From Tipula vernalis (taxonomy: Eukaryota > Arthropoda > Insecta > Diptera > Tipulidae): a stretch of DNA of 64,000 nt. The notes under the pieces were generated by a model that was not told the DNA's origin, ran no database searches, and saw only the letters and a program-made list of their open reading frames with translations. The stretch is from NCBI GenBank assembly GCA_958295665.1, contig OY282560.1, positions 273,036,177 to 273,100,176 of the forward strand, given 5' to 3'. Shown piece by piece: positions 1 through 12,046 of the stretch. Each line of letters starts with the position of its first letter. The stretch's first letter is position 1. Both the position numbers and the translations under genes were made by a program.

Positions 1-60
1 TAAACATTGAATAACTTTGAAAAAAAAAACAACCGATTTCTATATATGAGGTATTTTTAT

Positions 61-840
61 TTAATTTGGTCCTTTGCAATTTATTTGGAATACAACATCA
101 ATTAAGTGGCCTCCTTTATTGGCTAAAGCAAAATGTGCCCTTTTTGCTGCATTTTCTACCACCTTTTCGAGCATCTCAGGCTATAAATCGATGATTTCGG
201 TACGAATGTTTACCTTGAGCTCGTCAATGGTCTGGGCTTGCTGGCGCCACTTTTTGACATCAGACGTCCAGGGAATTTTCGTTGCAGAAACTGAATTGTT
301 TCATTTGCAGTGTGGCATGGCGTACCGCCTTGGTGAACCAGTAACCGTAAAGACCTTTTTCACGCGTTTGCGCGCAGACATAATGAGCCAATATTCACCT
401 ATCCACATATTGCCATGCAATGGCGTTTCATGGATCTCGTCTGGATTCTCCGTTCGCTCCGTATTAACGCCGCCAGAGAGTGTGAAATGAGCCTCGTCGG
501 TCATCAAAATTTGCTTCCAAAAATCTGGTTCAGTGTCAACCATTCGAGCGACTGTTTTTTCGTATTTCAAGCGACGTGGACGGTCTGTCACCAATGCAAA
601 TAATCCTTCAAAATGTGCCGTAAAGTGATTCTACTGACGCCCAAATGCTGAGCCCAGCGACTATACGACACTTTTCGGTTCTGGGCAACGCTCTCTCTAG
701 CCGCATGTTGAGGATCACTCACTGTTCCGTGCTCAATAAAATTGGACACGTATGCACGTTGAGTTAACACAAACTGAACGACTATTTTCAATGTACAGCG
801 TCATTATTTCGGCACGTTGTCTCGGTGTGAAACGATTCAT
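61..840 (-). pseudogene. Tc1/mariner-like transposase relic
   Basis: A broken DDE transposase reads leftwards from an ATG at 840 to a stop at 61-63. The first stretch, MNRFTPRQRAEIMTLYIENS, leads into a helix-turn-helix block (VSYSRWAQHLGVSRITLRHI) after a frameshift near 765. The catalytic block follows at about 380-560 with TDEAHFTLSGGVN, including the first acidic residue. After about 300 the frame is lost around the second catalytic region. The C-terminal tail (EKVVENAAKRAHFALANKGG) is still readable near 90-160, after a stop inside the linker. Members of this insect group normally encode about 330-350 residues. Here the middle is shortened, so the protein is certainly dead. The family call rests on motif recognition; the exact Tc1/mariner subgroup is not resolved. 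Confidence 0.75.
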
Positions 841-849
841 GGTTAAAAT

Positions 850-1265
850 TGTACTGAATTGACGTTTCAAAAACATGTTTAATCAAGGTCAATCGGTTGA
901 CAAATGTTAAAGTTATTGAACGTTTACATACCCCCATAAAAGATGGTGCACCCTGTCTCTACCAAAGACTTACATATATACAGAAAGTAAAACTTGAACA
1001 ATCAAAATCAACTTCTATAATAAAGGAAATAGAAATTTACCGGAACATTATCAAACGATTCAGTCAACCTCAACTGAATCCGATAGTGTTTTGCCTATTT
1101 CATTTTGTATCGTCATTTTGTATTTTCTAAAATGAATACCTTAAAAGCCAAAATAATGTTTATAAATTTTACCTAAAGAACCCAGAAAATCCCGCGATTG
1201 TGTAAAACTTGATCCCGATTCCCGCGATTAGAAAAACATCTGGGAACAGGACCCACTACTTCCAA
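850..1265. other. Intergenic stretch, no gene seen
   Basis: This is AT-rich sequence between the Tc1/mariner-like relic and the LINE relic. The part around 935-955 (agatggtgcaccctgt) may be the outer end of the first element, but I could not match it to an opposite end. A 77-residue reading frame at 897-1130 has no recognisable domain. Confidence 0.4.
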
Positions 1266-1270
1266 AGGAG

Positions 1271-1990
1271 AGGTACGACAGCATTAAAAAGGATACATTA
1301 TGGAACGTCTTGTGGTACATGGGAATACCGACAAAATTGGTTCCTAAGTGTTAGCTTTTAAAGGATGGCTGAGTATGGAAGGTGCTAGTAGGAGGGAACA
1401 TTTTAGATAACTTCGAGATAACATCTGGAGAGCGGTATGGAGACCCAAAGCTCAAACTCTCTTCAACTTTTAATTGGAGCATGTCATTGTTAATATGGCA
1501 CACAGCATATAATGATGATATTTGCATTCTGGGTCGCAACGTCATCTCCCTGAAAGAGGTGCTCCTTCCATTGGAATTAACAGCTCAACAAATTAGCCTA
1601 CAGATCAACGAAGCGATGACTAAAAATATGGTCGCCACGAGAAAGCAGACGCGCGGAGGCTTAATTTCAGGAGATACACAGTATGAGAAGGTGACTGAGT
1701 TCAAATATCTATGATCACTAATCAATGAGCAAAGGCTACCGTACATTTTACGCTAACATCAAAATATTTAAGTCTCCTTATATATAAAATAAAAGTGGGC
1801 ATCTACAAAGCGCCGATAAGTTCAGTTATCACCTTTGGTTGTGAGTCTTTTACACTGGCAGCACACAACATCCATCCGAGAATAATTCTCGGTCCCATTA
1901 ATAAATCGATAACGTTGAGATCTTCGGTTTTATAAAATCACCTTCCATCATGAGATCACCATCCCGATGAATGGATGATGTTAAAAGGTT
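1271..1990 (+). pseudogene. LINE reverse transcriptase relic, copy A
   Basis: This is a fragment of a non-LTR retrotransposon RT. At 1270-1330 the peptide RYDSIKKDTLWNVLWYMGIP matches the block after RT motif A. At 1382-1714 an open stretch contains the catalytic motif AYNDDICILGR (YxDD type), then INEAMTKNMVATRKQTRGG, which corresponds to the IN..KTKYM..TR region after the active site, and VTEFKYL. Further relics to about 1990 match the connection region (KSP...YKAPI...ITFGCES). Stops and frameshifts occur before and after the open part. A second copy of the same element is at 42090-42775. I infer a LINE of the broad I/jockey/RTE assemblage; no endonuclease or ORF1 is present here. Confidence 0.7.
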
Positions 1991-4740
1991 AAAAGGGACC
2001 ATTTAATCTCAACTTGAATGTTTTGAAGAATCTTAATTATAAAGATTAACAAAATTCTACTCGTCCGTAGAACTTTATTTGACCCACACCTTTCTAAATT
2101 CTTAACTGTAGGTAACCATACAGAATAAAGTACACCAACGGTATGGGGCAGGTACATGAAAGAGGGAAAAAATTAATTAGTTTTCCTTTCCATTTTATCC
2201 TGAAGATGGATTGGTATTTATATTTAGAAACAATCCCTATTCGTTTATAAAATATACATAACATATATTAATCCGGGCTATATCTAGATACAAACAAAAA
2301 AAATTATAAATTAAAATATGTAAACAAGTAAAAGATCCTAAAAAAAAATTAATCATCTAACGCAACACCGTACCATACACAATAAATAACCTTTTCTAAC
2401 CCTAATCAAATCGTAATACATAATATATTTTATAAATGGTGTACATAGCTACATATAAGCACCTATGTTTTTGAAGTAATGTCTTACGACGTTGTTCTCA
2501 TGACAACGCCTCCTCTTTTATGTGCGTAACATAGATAACATTTCTTTTTTTTTTGCTTAGAATTATAATGGCATTTTCTAATCAAAATTTCAAAACCATA
2601 TACATACACATACATATGTACATAAAAATCGTTTCGTATTAAGTGGTTTATACACTTTCCTCCATTACAAAAAAATTTTCTTCCCATTTCCCTTTCATAT
2701 TAAATTTCCATTATACTTTGCTTAGATCCCCCTACATCACATACAGTATGAAAATACAGAAAAATGGTTTCGGTTTTTTAATCAATAACGCAAATATTTT
2801 TCTATAATATTTTGTAGGATTTATTTTTTATTAAAGCTTTGTCATACATAATATTGAAAAGCACTTAAAGCCGTGATTATTTATGTGGTACTACATACTA
2901 TTGACTGCTGTTGAATAACATGATCGATTCGATTATTTTTTGCGGTGCGTAACCTGTAACGGATTCTTATCCTAAAAATTAAAATACGTAACACAAACCA
3001 TTCTTACATATTATACTGACAGTGTTGATTCTGATGTGTTTTAATGATGATGATGATGATGACTTTCACATATAGAAATAGAATGGGGAAGATGAAGAAT
3101 TTACGTAGAGATATAACCTTAAAATAAGGGTAGCAATTTACACACAATATAAGTAAGGGTTGCTGGCTATAGAAAAAAATTATAATTTTAAATCATATGC
3201 TAAAGTATAAAACAAAAAACAACAACAACGTCAAAATGTATACATAAAAATGAGGCTTAGTTTGGTTTTGGTTGGTTGGTTACTTGCGTGTATGGCAAAC
3301 ATTTGAATAACAAAACTCATACAAATGTTTTCATAAATGTGTATGTGCATTCCATATATATAAGTATGCTTGTATGTACCATATACTATCTATGTACATA
3401 TATTAAAAAACCCAACTACATACTATACCAAAAAAAATGGTTTGCGATGAATAAAAAAAATTCAACTCGCCGGGTGTGGGGTACAAATGAAACCATGTTT
3501 TTTTTTTTATAAATCACCGGGAAATTTTTTAGTATTATTGTTCACAAAAGTAATAATAAAACAACGCATAGAGCTTTTATAGTTTGCCTTTTCTCTGTGT
3601 ATTTTGTGTTGAGGTTTGAACACGTAGGAGTTTTTGTTCACAGGCCGAAGGAAAGTTTTATTCGGAATAAATGAATATGCACAGTAGAAGAGCCATATCA
3701 ATTTATGTACGTATAGATATGTTTCGACAAATAAATAATATTTTGAATTTGAATAGGCGAAAATGACCATTTTTAAAACGTCAAAACATAGATAGTGAAT
3801 CTTCTAAACAATTTATCATTACGATGATAATAGTTTTTTAACCAGTTAAGCGCTAGTATTTTTACTTAGGGAGGATTCAGAGATTTACTAGTTTTAGCTC
3901 GATATTCGACATTCAAAAATTGTTTTAAATTTTTACTTTTAAATTAATGTTTATATATTACCGTATTTATCATAAAATACCTAATACTTCGATTCGAATT
4001 GTTAATACTTATACGATCGATTTTGACAAATGTTAGAACAGAAATAGAAGATTGTATTTATTATATTCAGAATATATTCGTAGCATCGATATGAAACCCC
4101 ATATTTTAACCAAATTTTATCTCTTCCAACCTCTTCCGGTTTACCACAAAAATAATTGTTTATAGCATTTACCACATCAGAATCATTTGTTTTTCTCATT
4201 AGAGATTTTTTTCAAATTTGGAAATAAAAAGTTACTGCTAGGTTCCAAATCTACACTATAAGCTGTGTAAGGCTTTTAAGTAGTTTAAGAAATTCTGGCT
4301 TTGTGAGATGGATGCATTTTTCTCCTTACTTTACCGATGCCTTTCATTCTCACAACACTCTTTAATTTTATCGAAAGGTACGCAGAGTAACAGCTTATAA
4401 TTGTGGTCTTTTAAACCACATAATCAATGACTCTTTGCTTCCCAAAAGATTGTTACCATTACCTTATTCAAAAATATTTTTTTTTAATTGTTTATTAAAT
4501 ATTTTAGTAAAAAATTACATTTAGATTTTATTTAATAATACTCAGTACAGTACTAACAGTCTTTTTAATTCAATCAATATAATATCACTTCACCAACAGT
4601 CAATTCTCTCCGTTGCCATATTTTAAAAAGTAGCGTTTCAAAAAGCATAAGTAACTCAAAGAATTATGCACTAAGCCAGCTCTTTTTTTAACGCGAAATG
4701 AACCACATATTGAAAAAACCCTCGCACTTTCGGTCGATGT
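1991..4740. other. AT-rich non-coding stretch
   Basis: I found no recognisable gene in these 2.7 kb. Short open frames on both strands are low-complexity. A short (ATG)n-type microsatellite lies at about 3043-3062, and TATG/CATA-rich simple sequence is scattered around 2590-2625 and 3340-3400. A 65-residue minus-strand frame at 4002-4199 looks less simple than the rest, but I do not recognise it. Confidence 0.5.
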
Positions 4741-4899
4741 GGGGGTTTTTTACAATCGAATAATTTTTTAAAATCCGGCTTTAATTTGTCGTATTTTTGG
4801 AATTATTTTTCTATCGATTTACCGATATCATTGCACAAAACAGATGGTATATTATTTACTGATGCTGTTATTACATCCCTTAATTTATTTTCTAAAGAA

Positions 4900-7040
4900 C
4901 TGTGTTATGCACACTATCTGAAAATGAAACTTGATTTTCTAATAGGTCGTCAAATTCGAAGCCGGAATTAGACTCATTATCTTCGGTTTGAAAAAAACGT
5001 TTCATCAAATCTTTCGCTAATTTCAATAATGATTTTTTTAAGGTATTGATGTGTCATTTTGCAAAGGTATCTTTAGTTTAGGGTTTTGGAAATACCATAT
5101 TTTGCAAGGTAAACCATTTCCTTATTGCGCCTTTGTCCGACTCGTTTTTGGAAATCGTGCAGCATTTCAAGTGACAAAGATGATTTCTGAAATTCGAGCT
5201 CGTCACAGTAAAATTTTTAAACCAGCTCCTCCAACGACGGTATTATCGCAGCATCGTATAAGTCTTTGATAATTATGTCACGTAAAACTTTGACAATGCA
5301 ACTTTTTAGTTTTAAAAATCATTCGACCATAGTTATTATGCTATTCCATCTAATCAGCTCTTCTTTAAATTGCATAACCACACATTTTTGTAATATGGAA
5401 TTTCTAGTAGGTGAACTAAAAATTCTGACAATTTTGCGTACGATGCCAATATAGGCTTTAAGATCGCTGCGAATAATTGGTATTTCACCGGAGATATATG
5501 ATAACGTATAATCTTCTACAGTATCAAATACACCAACTAGGGCTCGTATTCCCGGTACCCGGGTATTTTTCGGAATTTTTAACAACCCGAATACTCGGGT
5601 AACTGCTTCGGGTATCGCGAAAAGATTCATGAGGACGCTGCAAACTTTCCATTATTTATTTCCAATTTATATAATAACAGAGCTCTATAAATCGCCATAG
5701 AAAAATATTTTGTCAAAGCACGCAGAAACACGGTAAATACTTTGGTCTTTTTAGACACGGTGAAACACGCTTATTCCGACATTAAACCAATTTACAAAAT
5801 TGAAATATTGTATCACTACTGCACTCGGTGAATTAGGCGCCGAGAAAATTATCGACAAATATCTAGAATTATTAATGGAAATCTCATTTATCCTTGAACG
5901 ACTTATGCTAGTGCTACAAGAAGTAAGCAAAGAAACGCGACACTAATAACAGCTAAGGCTACTGTTACTTTGGTCTAAAAAGGCCAAAGTATTGAAATCC
6001 TGTCAAAAATGTCCAAAAATTTGGTTGGTCCAGAACCACTTTGCTCGACGTTTTCAACAAAAAAAAAAAAAAAAATTACCGTCCAGATGTTATGGAGGTC
6101 TGGATGTCTCGATGTGTATGAGTGTAGGATGTTTTAATGATGGTATGGTGGAATAATAATATGATGGTACGACTGTACGTATGCTATTATGGTATGATGT
6201 TGAGTAGGATTTGAGTTGAAATTGAGTTGAATTTGAGAGAGAAGTTCGACGTAGAACTTGAAGAAACAACTGGATTTAATGAGCTACAGTGCTAAAGATA
6301 AAATGGAAGGTTTAAATGTCGAGCAATTTACACGAAGGAATTCTTACTATAATAAACCGTATATAAAAGGCTTGTTTTCAGTAGAGGGAAATATAGTTAC
6401 AAAAAATCGAAGTTACCTAGCCGTTTCTACACTTAATGGCTTTTTATTTTTGAAATGTTTGATAACTAAAAAATAAAAGTGAATATTATAACTCTTGAAC
6501 TAATCTGCCTTTATTGAACGTACATATATTTACATAAGATAAATTGTTTGAATACTTATTACCTGTTTTACATATAAGAACCGGTAAAACATGTTTTGCC
6601 TATTTTTTTACGGGAAACCCGGGTATTTGGGAAAATAACTACCCGTTACCCGGGTACTTAATTTTCGGGTATTTTATGAGCCCTTACACCAACACCCTCT
6701 TCGACTTCTTCGTTAACGCCGTCAAATTAAACATCGTCAACGTCATTCTCGTTGTTGCTGTTAAGATCAATCTTATCGTTCCATCTTCAAAATCGTTTAT
6801 ATCACCATCATTATCGGATTCGCATGTATTTTCTTCGTTATCTTGATTGGTATCTACAATATCATCGTCTATTTCATTTGTATATAAATCATTCTCTTTT
6901 TTATAAATAACATCTGCTGTTACAGCTAAATGAAGGGCATGACTGTAACAAGTTTGATGAAAAATTACAAAAATTTTGCCGTATTTAATCATAACGGCAG
7001 CTCCATCGCTTGACGACGGGTCTATCTTTACCAATTGTTA
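4900..7040 (-). pseudogene. hAT transposase relic, C-terminal two-thirds
   Basis: On the minus strand, 7034-6694 encodes SSDGAAVMIKYGK followed by FHQTCYSHALHLAV. These match the hAT catalytic block TDGA..MV..G and the C..H region. After a nested element (5538-6685), 5537-5319 continues with YIGIVRKIVRIFSSPTRNS and IRWNSIITMVE, the typical hAT block before the helical insertion (RNxxLQ ... TRWNS). Weaker similarity (IKDLYDAAIIPSLEELV, then ISERFDE) runs on to about 4950 with stops. hAT transposases move DNA by cut-and-paste with RNase H-fold catalysis. This copy is dead: the frame is interrupted by an insertion and by stops. Its N-terminal BED-finger part is probably the fragment at 10130-10520. 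The join between them is inference. Confidence 0.75.
5538..6685. mobile_element. hAT-type non-autonomous element with 8-bp target duplication
   Basis: The left end (TAGGGCTCGTATTCCCGG) and the reverse complement of the right end (AAGGGCTCATAAAATACCCG) form imperfect terminal inverted repeats rich in ACCCGGGTA. The 8 bases ACACCAAC lie directly outside both ends (5530-5537 and 6686-6693), as expected for hAT insertions. The element is 1148 bp and contains no recognisable transposase. It lies inside the hAT transposase relic and interrupts its reading frame. Its interior holds a poly-A run (about 6059-6075), GATGGTATG-type simple repeats (about 6120-6200), and a block at about 5965-6058 that recurs at 20213-20300. 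Confidence 0.8.
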
Positions 7041-7459
7041 TCTTCCCTCAATATGAATCAGTTTGCGTCAAAAATGAGAAAATTCGAAAAATCCGTTATT
7101 TTTCTTTGGAATCCCTTAATCTACGTGTCCCTAATTCCTTTGAAGTTTTCTCCAAAGTTGAAAATACATTTGAAATCGCGCCTAAAATTTTGCATGTACG
7201 AGTATAATCGAATGAAATCATTGGTTGCTTCATCACACATAAAGGTGCGTCTGTGTGCGTAAAGCGCGTATTTTCAAATCTTTGTTTCAAAAATACACAG
7301 GAACCTAGAGGGGGTGTCAGGCAGTAGTCGACCAGTCAATTTCAAAATAAAACATTAGCTGCGAATCGTTTACTAATAAAGTTCAGGTACGGAGTGTCGT
7401 CCGAGCTATATTCTTTGTGTGGTGTACTTTAATTTGTTCCTTGTGTGAAAAAATTCAAA

Positions 7460-9441
7460 ATGCCGCGAAAGTCAAAAGACTATTCGCGAACTCATAAAGA
7501 GAACCGATCCGTAATCTGTTTGTTCTGTTTAAAGAAAAAGGACAAGATGTGGAATATTGTAGGCATATTGAAGAGTAGAATAAAAAATATGGTAAATATT
7601 AATGTTGACGATAGTCGATATCCATCCGCTGTTTGTAGTACTTGCAAAATCGTTCTTTACAAATCCAGTAAACAAGGTTTCGGAGATCAACCCACGTTGT
7701 CTTTGCCGGACTATTCTGATTTCCCGGCACTTCCATGTGCAACCAGATCTCAGGATAACATACTTTGTGAGTGCAATTTGTGTAAACTTGTGCGAGCTCA
7801 ACCAAGGAACATGATTCTCAGGGAAATGATGAAAAATAAAGTGGTTCATAGGAAATGTAAGAAATGCGGAGGAGAGCTGAACACCAAGAGTTTCTGCACT
7901 TCTTCAAAATGCGTTTCAACTCTGACCGACCTAATTAAAAATAATTTATCGTTAAAAGAAAAGGAACAATTGACATCGTCAATATTGAAAGACAATTTAG
8001 TTGCACAAGAAAACTCAACAAAACAAGGACAGTTGTGTTTATCACAGAAAAGAGGGAAAAAACTACCAGTGTTAGTGAATACCAACAATGCCTGCAGTTC
8101 GGGAACACAATCACTCGCAGCAACCAATATTTTAAAAATCAGTACAGATTTAGGTCTGTCGACAAGAAAAACAAATTCGCTGACTGCTGCGTTGCGAGTT
8201 GGTGCTGGGAAGAGGAAAATATTCCAACCCAACTTAAGACAGGACTTGTGAACGATTTTGCGAAATGGTGAATACCAAAAATTCCCGGGCGATAAAAAAA
8301 TCTGAATGGATTGTGTATTGCAATGATGTGCCAGGATTGGTTGACTGTATTAAAGAAAAAAGAGCATTGCAGGAAGTGGATTTGAAATTCAGTCTTGACG
8401 GTGGCGGCGGATTTTTGAAAATTTGTTTATCTATTCAATTCAAATTTGATGAAGCTAATCGTAATTCGGATACCAAGAAAGCGAGACAGCAGTATCAAGA
8501 TGGGGTAGCCAGGAAATTTAAGGATTCGGCTGTGAGGAGATTGATCATTCTTGGAATTATTTCTGATACGCAAGAAAACTACATGAATGTTCATACTCTC
8601 TGGTCTTTTCTGAATTTGCAATGCATTAACACAATCATTGCTACGGATCTGAAACTAGCCAATATCATGACTGGTGTTATGGTTCATTCTTGACAGTTTC
8701 CGTGTACGTTGTGTATCGCATCGAAAGACAATTTAAATATGTGCGGAAATTACAGAACCATCGGTACCTGCCGTGAAAATTCAGAGGCCTTCAAAAATAC
8801 CGGCACTAAAAAAACTAATTCCAAGAATTTCCACAGTAACATCCACGAGCCTATATTTACAGGAAACCCAGATACGCTGATCATCGAAATAATCCCTCCA
8901 CCTGAACTTCATCTGATGTTGGGAGTTGTAAACACCCTGTATAACCACATGCTGAAAGAATTCAAGCACGATGCCGAAGAATGGGCTAAGTCCTGCAATG
9001 TATCCAAAGATTTCGTACATGGGGCTTCCGTTTTTGCTGGAAATGCCTGCAAAACTTTGTTAAACAGAATAGATATTCTTCGGGCAAAATGTACCATCCA
9101 TTGTTTGAAGTATGTCAAATGGTTTAGTGACTTTTCAAATGTCGAGTGTGTCAAGTGAATTCGTGTTTTTCAACTTTTCTTGACGAAAAATTTGAGGTTT
9201 ATGTTTCGCAATTGAAAACAAGTTATCTAGTCCTGGGAATCTCAACCACTCCGAAAGTTCATGCCGTTTTTTCCCCCTTGCCTTGGACTGTGGACTCGGT
9301 TACTATAGCGAACAAGCGATGTAGTCCGTTCATCACGACTTCAAAAATACATGGGTGAATTACAAAGTAAATCGCACACATCCAGATTATAATACTAAAC
9401 TACTGAGTGCTGTACGGGAATATAACTCCCGTCATGTTTAG
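7460..9441 (+). pseudogene. Zinc-binding 'DGGGGFLK' transposon-like gene, broken
   Basis: The gene begins at ATG 7460 (MPRKSKDYSRTHKENRS) and, allowing for breaks, runs to a stop at 9439-9441 after AVREYNSRHV. Near residues 20-65 is a C4-type cluster (CLFCLKKK ... CSTCKIVLYKSSK). A second lies near 100-145 (CECNLCKLVRAQPRN and CKKCGGEL). Later come SLDGGGGFLKICLSIQ, PPPELHLMLGVVNTLYNHM, VHGASVFAGNACKTLL and SVHHDFKNTWVNYK. From memory, these blocks match an uncharacterised protein family found in many copies in insects and cnidarians; it is probably a transposase. At least four lesions are visible: frameshifts near 8250, 9150 and 9165, and a stop at 8691-8693. It appears inserted between the two halves of the hAT relic. 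I could not define its terminal repeats and do not assign a superfamily. Confidence 0.6.
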
Positions 9442-9675
9442 AGAATGATTTTTTTTTCCAATTTTTGGGTAATTCAAACAAAAAAACTTCAAATAAATTC
9501 CGTCATTTGATTTCGATATACATCTTTCCTCACCATCGATATATTTTTCTATTCAATGGTCATTTTTGTAATAGATTTCATAATGAAGTTTCATCGATTT
9601 GTGAATAAAGATTCATTTTTTACAAACTTATCATATGATTTTTTAATATTTCCAAAAGGCAAGTATTCCAGTAGA

Positions 9676-9765
9676 TTACAACCAATTAAAGGCATTCAGT
9701 CCAATATCGATCGACGCGTTTTACAACCAATTAAAGGCATTCAGTCCAATATCGATCACGAAAAA
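9676..9765. repeat. 45-bp tandem duplication
   Basis: A 45-bp unit starting TTACAACCAATTAAAGGCAT occurs at 9676 and again at 9721 with near-perfect identity. The surrounding 9442-10125 is AT-rich with no recognisable gene. It probably belongs to the 3' part of the preceding element, which is inference. Confidence 0.8.
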
Positions 9766-10129
9766 AAACTTGATTTTTATTGAAATTTAGTTCAAGCTGA
9801 GTGCTTTTTTTGTATTCCTAGAAGTTTTTGTTCGCATTCCTGCAAAAAAGCGGAGAAAAATTGAATATTCAAAAAATATTGTTTTCTCGAATTTTCTCAT
9901 TTTTGGCGCAAAAAATCTTAAAATTGTTTTTTTTTGAAAACGGCTCCAGGGATTTGGCTGATTTTTGCGTTTTTGGACTTCTCGAAGGTTTCAATGGCCG
10001 AAGGGAAATCGAGAGTGGTTTTTTGGCCCATTTAAACTTGGTTCAGGGACACCGTGCTCGTCCAATGTCAAACTAAACTTTTGAATTCGGATTTTGTAAT
10101 CATCAAATTTTTTGATTAATTTTGATTTA

Positions 10130-10520
10130 ACAATGGAGTAGTAAGTATGTAGGTACTAACTTCCAAACATTTCCCGTATGTTTAGGTAATTTCATCCATC
10201 TAGAGTTTATCGATTCTCTAATAAATTTCATTTTACAAATTCCATGAATTGAAAAGTTATCTCTAGCCGCTAATCCAGTGACTTTTTCAGCAACTATTTC
10301 TCGTTTTGTAAACTTCAGTATAGACGATTGTTCTTGTTTTATTTTTTTTGGTGGAATTTCCACTTCATCAGTTATTCCGTATGCTGACTTTAAATGACAT
10401 AACAACCCGCTAGTTGAAATTACTTTGTAGCTAATTGATTTTGAACAATGAGGACACTGAGCACTACCCTTATTTAATTTTTTAAAATAATTCCAGACCT
10501 CTGATTAATTCATATCGTTT
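10130..10520 (-). pseudogene. hAT transposase N-terminal fragment with BED zinc finger
   Basis: Reading leftwards, the peptide begins EVWNYFKKLNKGSAQCPHCS and continues SYKVISTSGLLCHLKSAYGI. This gives the BED pattern of an aromatic VW.YF, then C-x2-C, then H around a TSxLxxHL helix. Next come SSILKFTKREIVAEKVTGLA and FSIHGICKMKFIRESI, matching the segment that follows the BED finger in hAT transposases. The fragment ends near 10150 (LPKHTGNVWKLV), about where the transposon-like gene and its flank begin. The other part of the same kind of transposase lies at 4900-7040 on the same strand, so the two are plausibly one element split by insertion. Confidence 0.72.
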
Positions 10521-11125
10521 TAAAGTATAACAATTATGAAGGGAGGGATTAGGTTGGAAATTAACAATACTGAAACAGAAATGACATTACCTAAGACATA
10601 CACACCGTTGGATGACTTTAACCTATAGGTAAAGAAACAGGCCAAACAGACATATAGATAAAACAGAGAACAAAATGAAATACATATACGAAAAGGAGGA
10701 ATTTAATGAAAAGAAACATAAAGGAAACATGGCAGTTCAATGCAACGACCAAATAGCTCAAGCAATAGCAATGTGGAAAATAACAGCGAAAATTGGAGAA
10801 AAACTAAACATTTTTAGAATACATGAAACAACATCAGCAGTTATAATACCACTTCAAAAACTCATACCTGAAACAATTGACGTCCCGCAAGAAATAGAAA
10901 TACCACTACAAGGAAAATCAAATAGAAATCTCGCCAATACTTCCAACACAGGAAGGAAACCCAAAAAATTAACAAACCAACAACAAAATATAACAAACCC
11001 TATACAACAAATGGAGATAATCATGGAAACATATAAATCATCGAAGAAACTATGCGCAAATAAAAAACCATACACATTCGCGCACCTAAAGGAAATGATA
11101 GCTACCTACTCAAAGAACGAAATAA

Positions 11126-11640
11126 TTTCTAACAATAATCGATGGATTTTCCAGGTTTGCATCAGCCTATGAGCTTCCATCAACAGAAAGAATCAAAATA
11201 ATAAACGTTCTTAAAAAATATTTCTCGCAAGAGGGAATACCCGAAACACTCATACATATCAGATAGTGCAACAGAATTTACATCCGAAAGTTTGTGAAAA
11301 TTCACACAAATATATAATTTTGAGCATGACACAACAACACGCAAATCAAGTACGGTTAATGGAATAGTTGAAAGATTGTATTTAACGTTAATAAAACTGA
11401 TCAGAATAAAATTCGATGAAAATAGAAAAATTAAAACCAACGACCTAATGACGGAAGTCATACTGGCATATAATAATTCAATACACCCAGTAACCGAACT
11501 AACACCTATTGAACTACAACGAGCATATCTAATAATGAAAATGATCCCAGAAAATCTGGGCACATAGAACTTCGCAAAAACTATCCAATCAGAATATAAC
11601 ATTAGAACAACCGAAATCACAAATAAAGAGCAAAAACGAA
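11126..11640 (+). pseudogene. Gypsy/errantivirus-type integrase relic
   Basis: This is a broken retroelement integrase core. The first catalytic Asp lies in FLTIIDGFSRFASAYELPST (from 11126), the second in ISDSATEFTS (about 11260), and the Glu in STVNGIVERLYLTLIKLIRI (about 11350-11400). The terminal block NDLMTEVILAYNNSIHPVTE (11440-11500) is typical of gypsy-class elements. A frameshift near 11253 and a stop near 11296 separate the catalytic parts, so the protein is not functional. The frame at 10675-11172 lies just upstream in another frame and may be decayed pol sequence, but I could not assign it. The envelope-like frame at 12047 follows, the normal order in errantiviruses. Old retroelement remains; described only. 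Confidence 0.65.
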
Positions 11641-12046
11641 AAGAAAAAGAACAATAAAACACAACGAGAATAGAGAGCAACTCTCCATTCCATCAGCAAA
11701 CACAACAGTTTACGAAAGAATTCATACAAGGGACAAAACAGCACCCATATTCAAAGAACACAAACAAGAGAACAATACACAAGAAAAACATTAAACGTCA
11801 TTCTCTAATTGCAGGGCCTCAGTAGAAATTGAAGACTTCACATGAAATAAAGGCCTGGCACCAATAGTATTGGGAAATACGAGAATGTTGGACCAAACTA
11901 ACACAAAAATGTAAAAAATATTTACACAACACGTTAGAACATTAGCTAAAGAAAGTGTAACTCGCTTGCAAAGGAAGAAAGCAACTTTGTATATGAAAAC
12001 TTAGAATCTCAAGACATTCCATTCCAAACGAATTTTAACATCAACT

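Noticed and set aside
3276..3512. 78-residue frame
   Set aside because: CATA/TATG simple-sequence composition; no domain.
7445..7459. Earlier start for the DGGGGFLK gene
   Set aside because: It would need a GTG start. The ATG at 7460 precedes the conserved MPRKSKDY sequence and is preferred.
9676..9765. CRISPR-like or satellite array
   Set aside because: Only two units of 45 bp with no spacers; a simple tandem duplication in a eukaryotic sequence.
10675..11172. 165-residue frame before the integrase relic
   Set aside because: It overlaps the integrase start in another frame and shows no domain. It may be decayed pol sequence, so I did not call it a gene.
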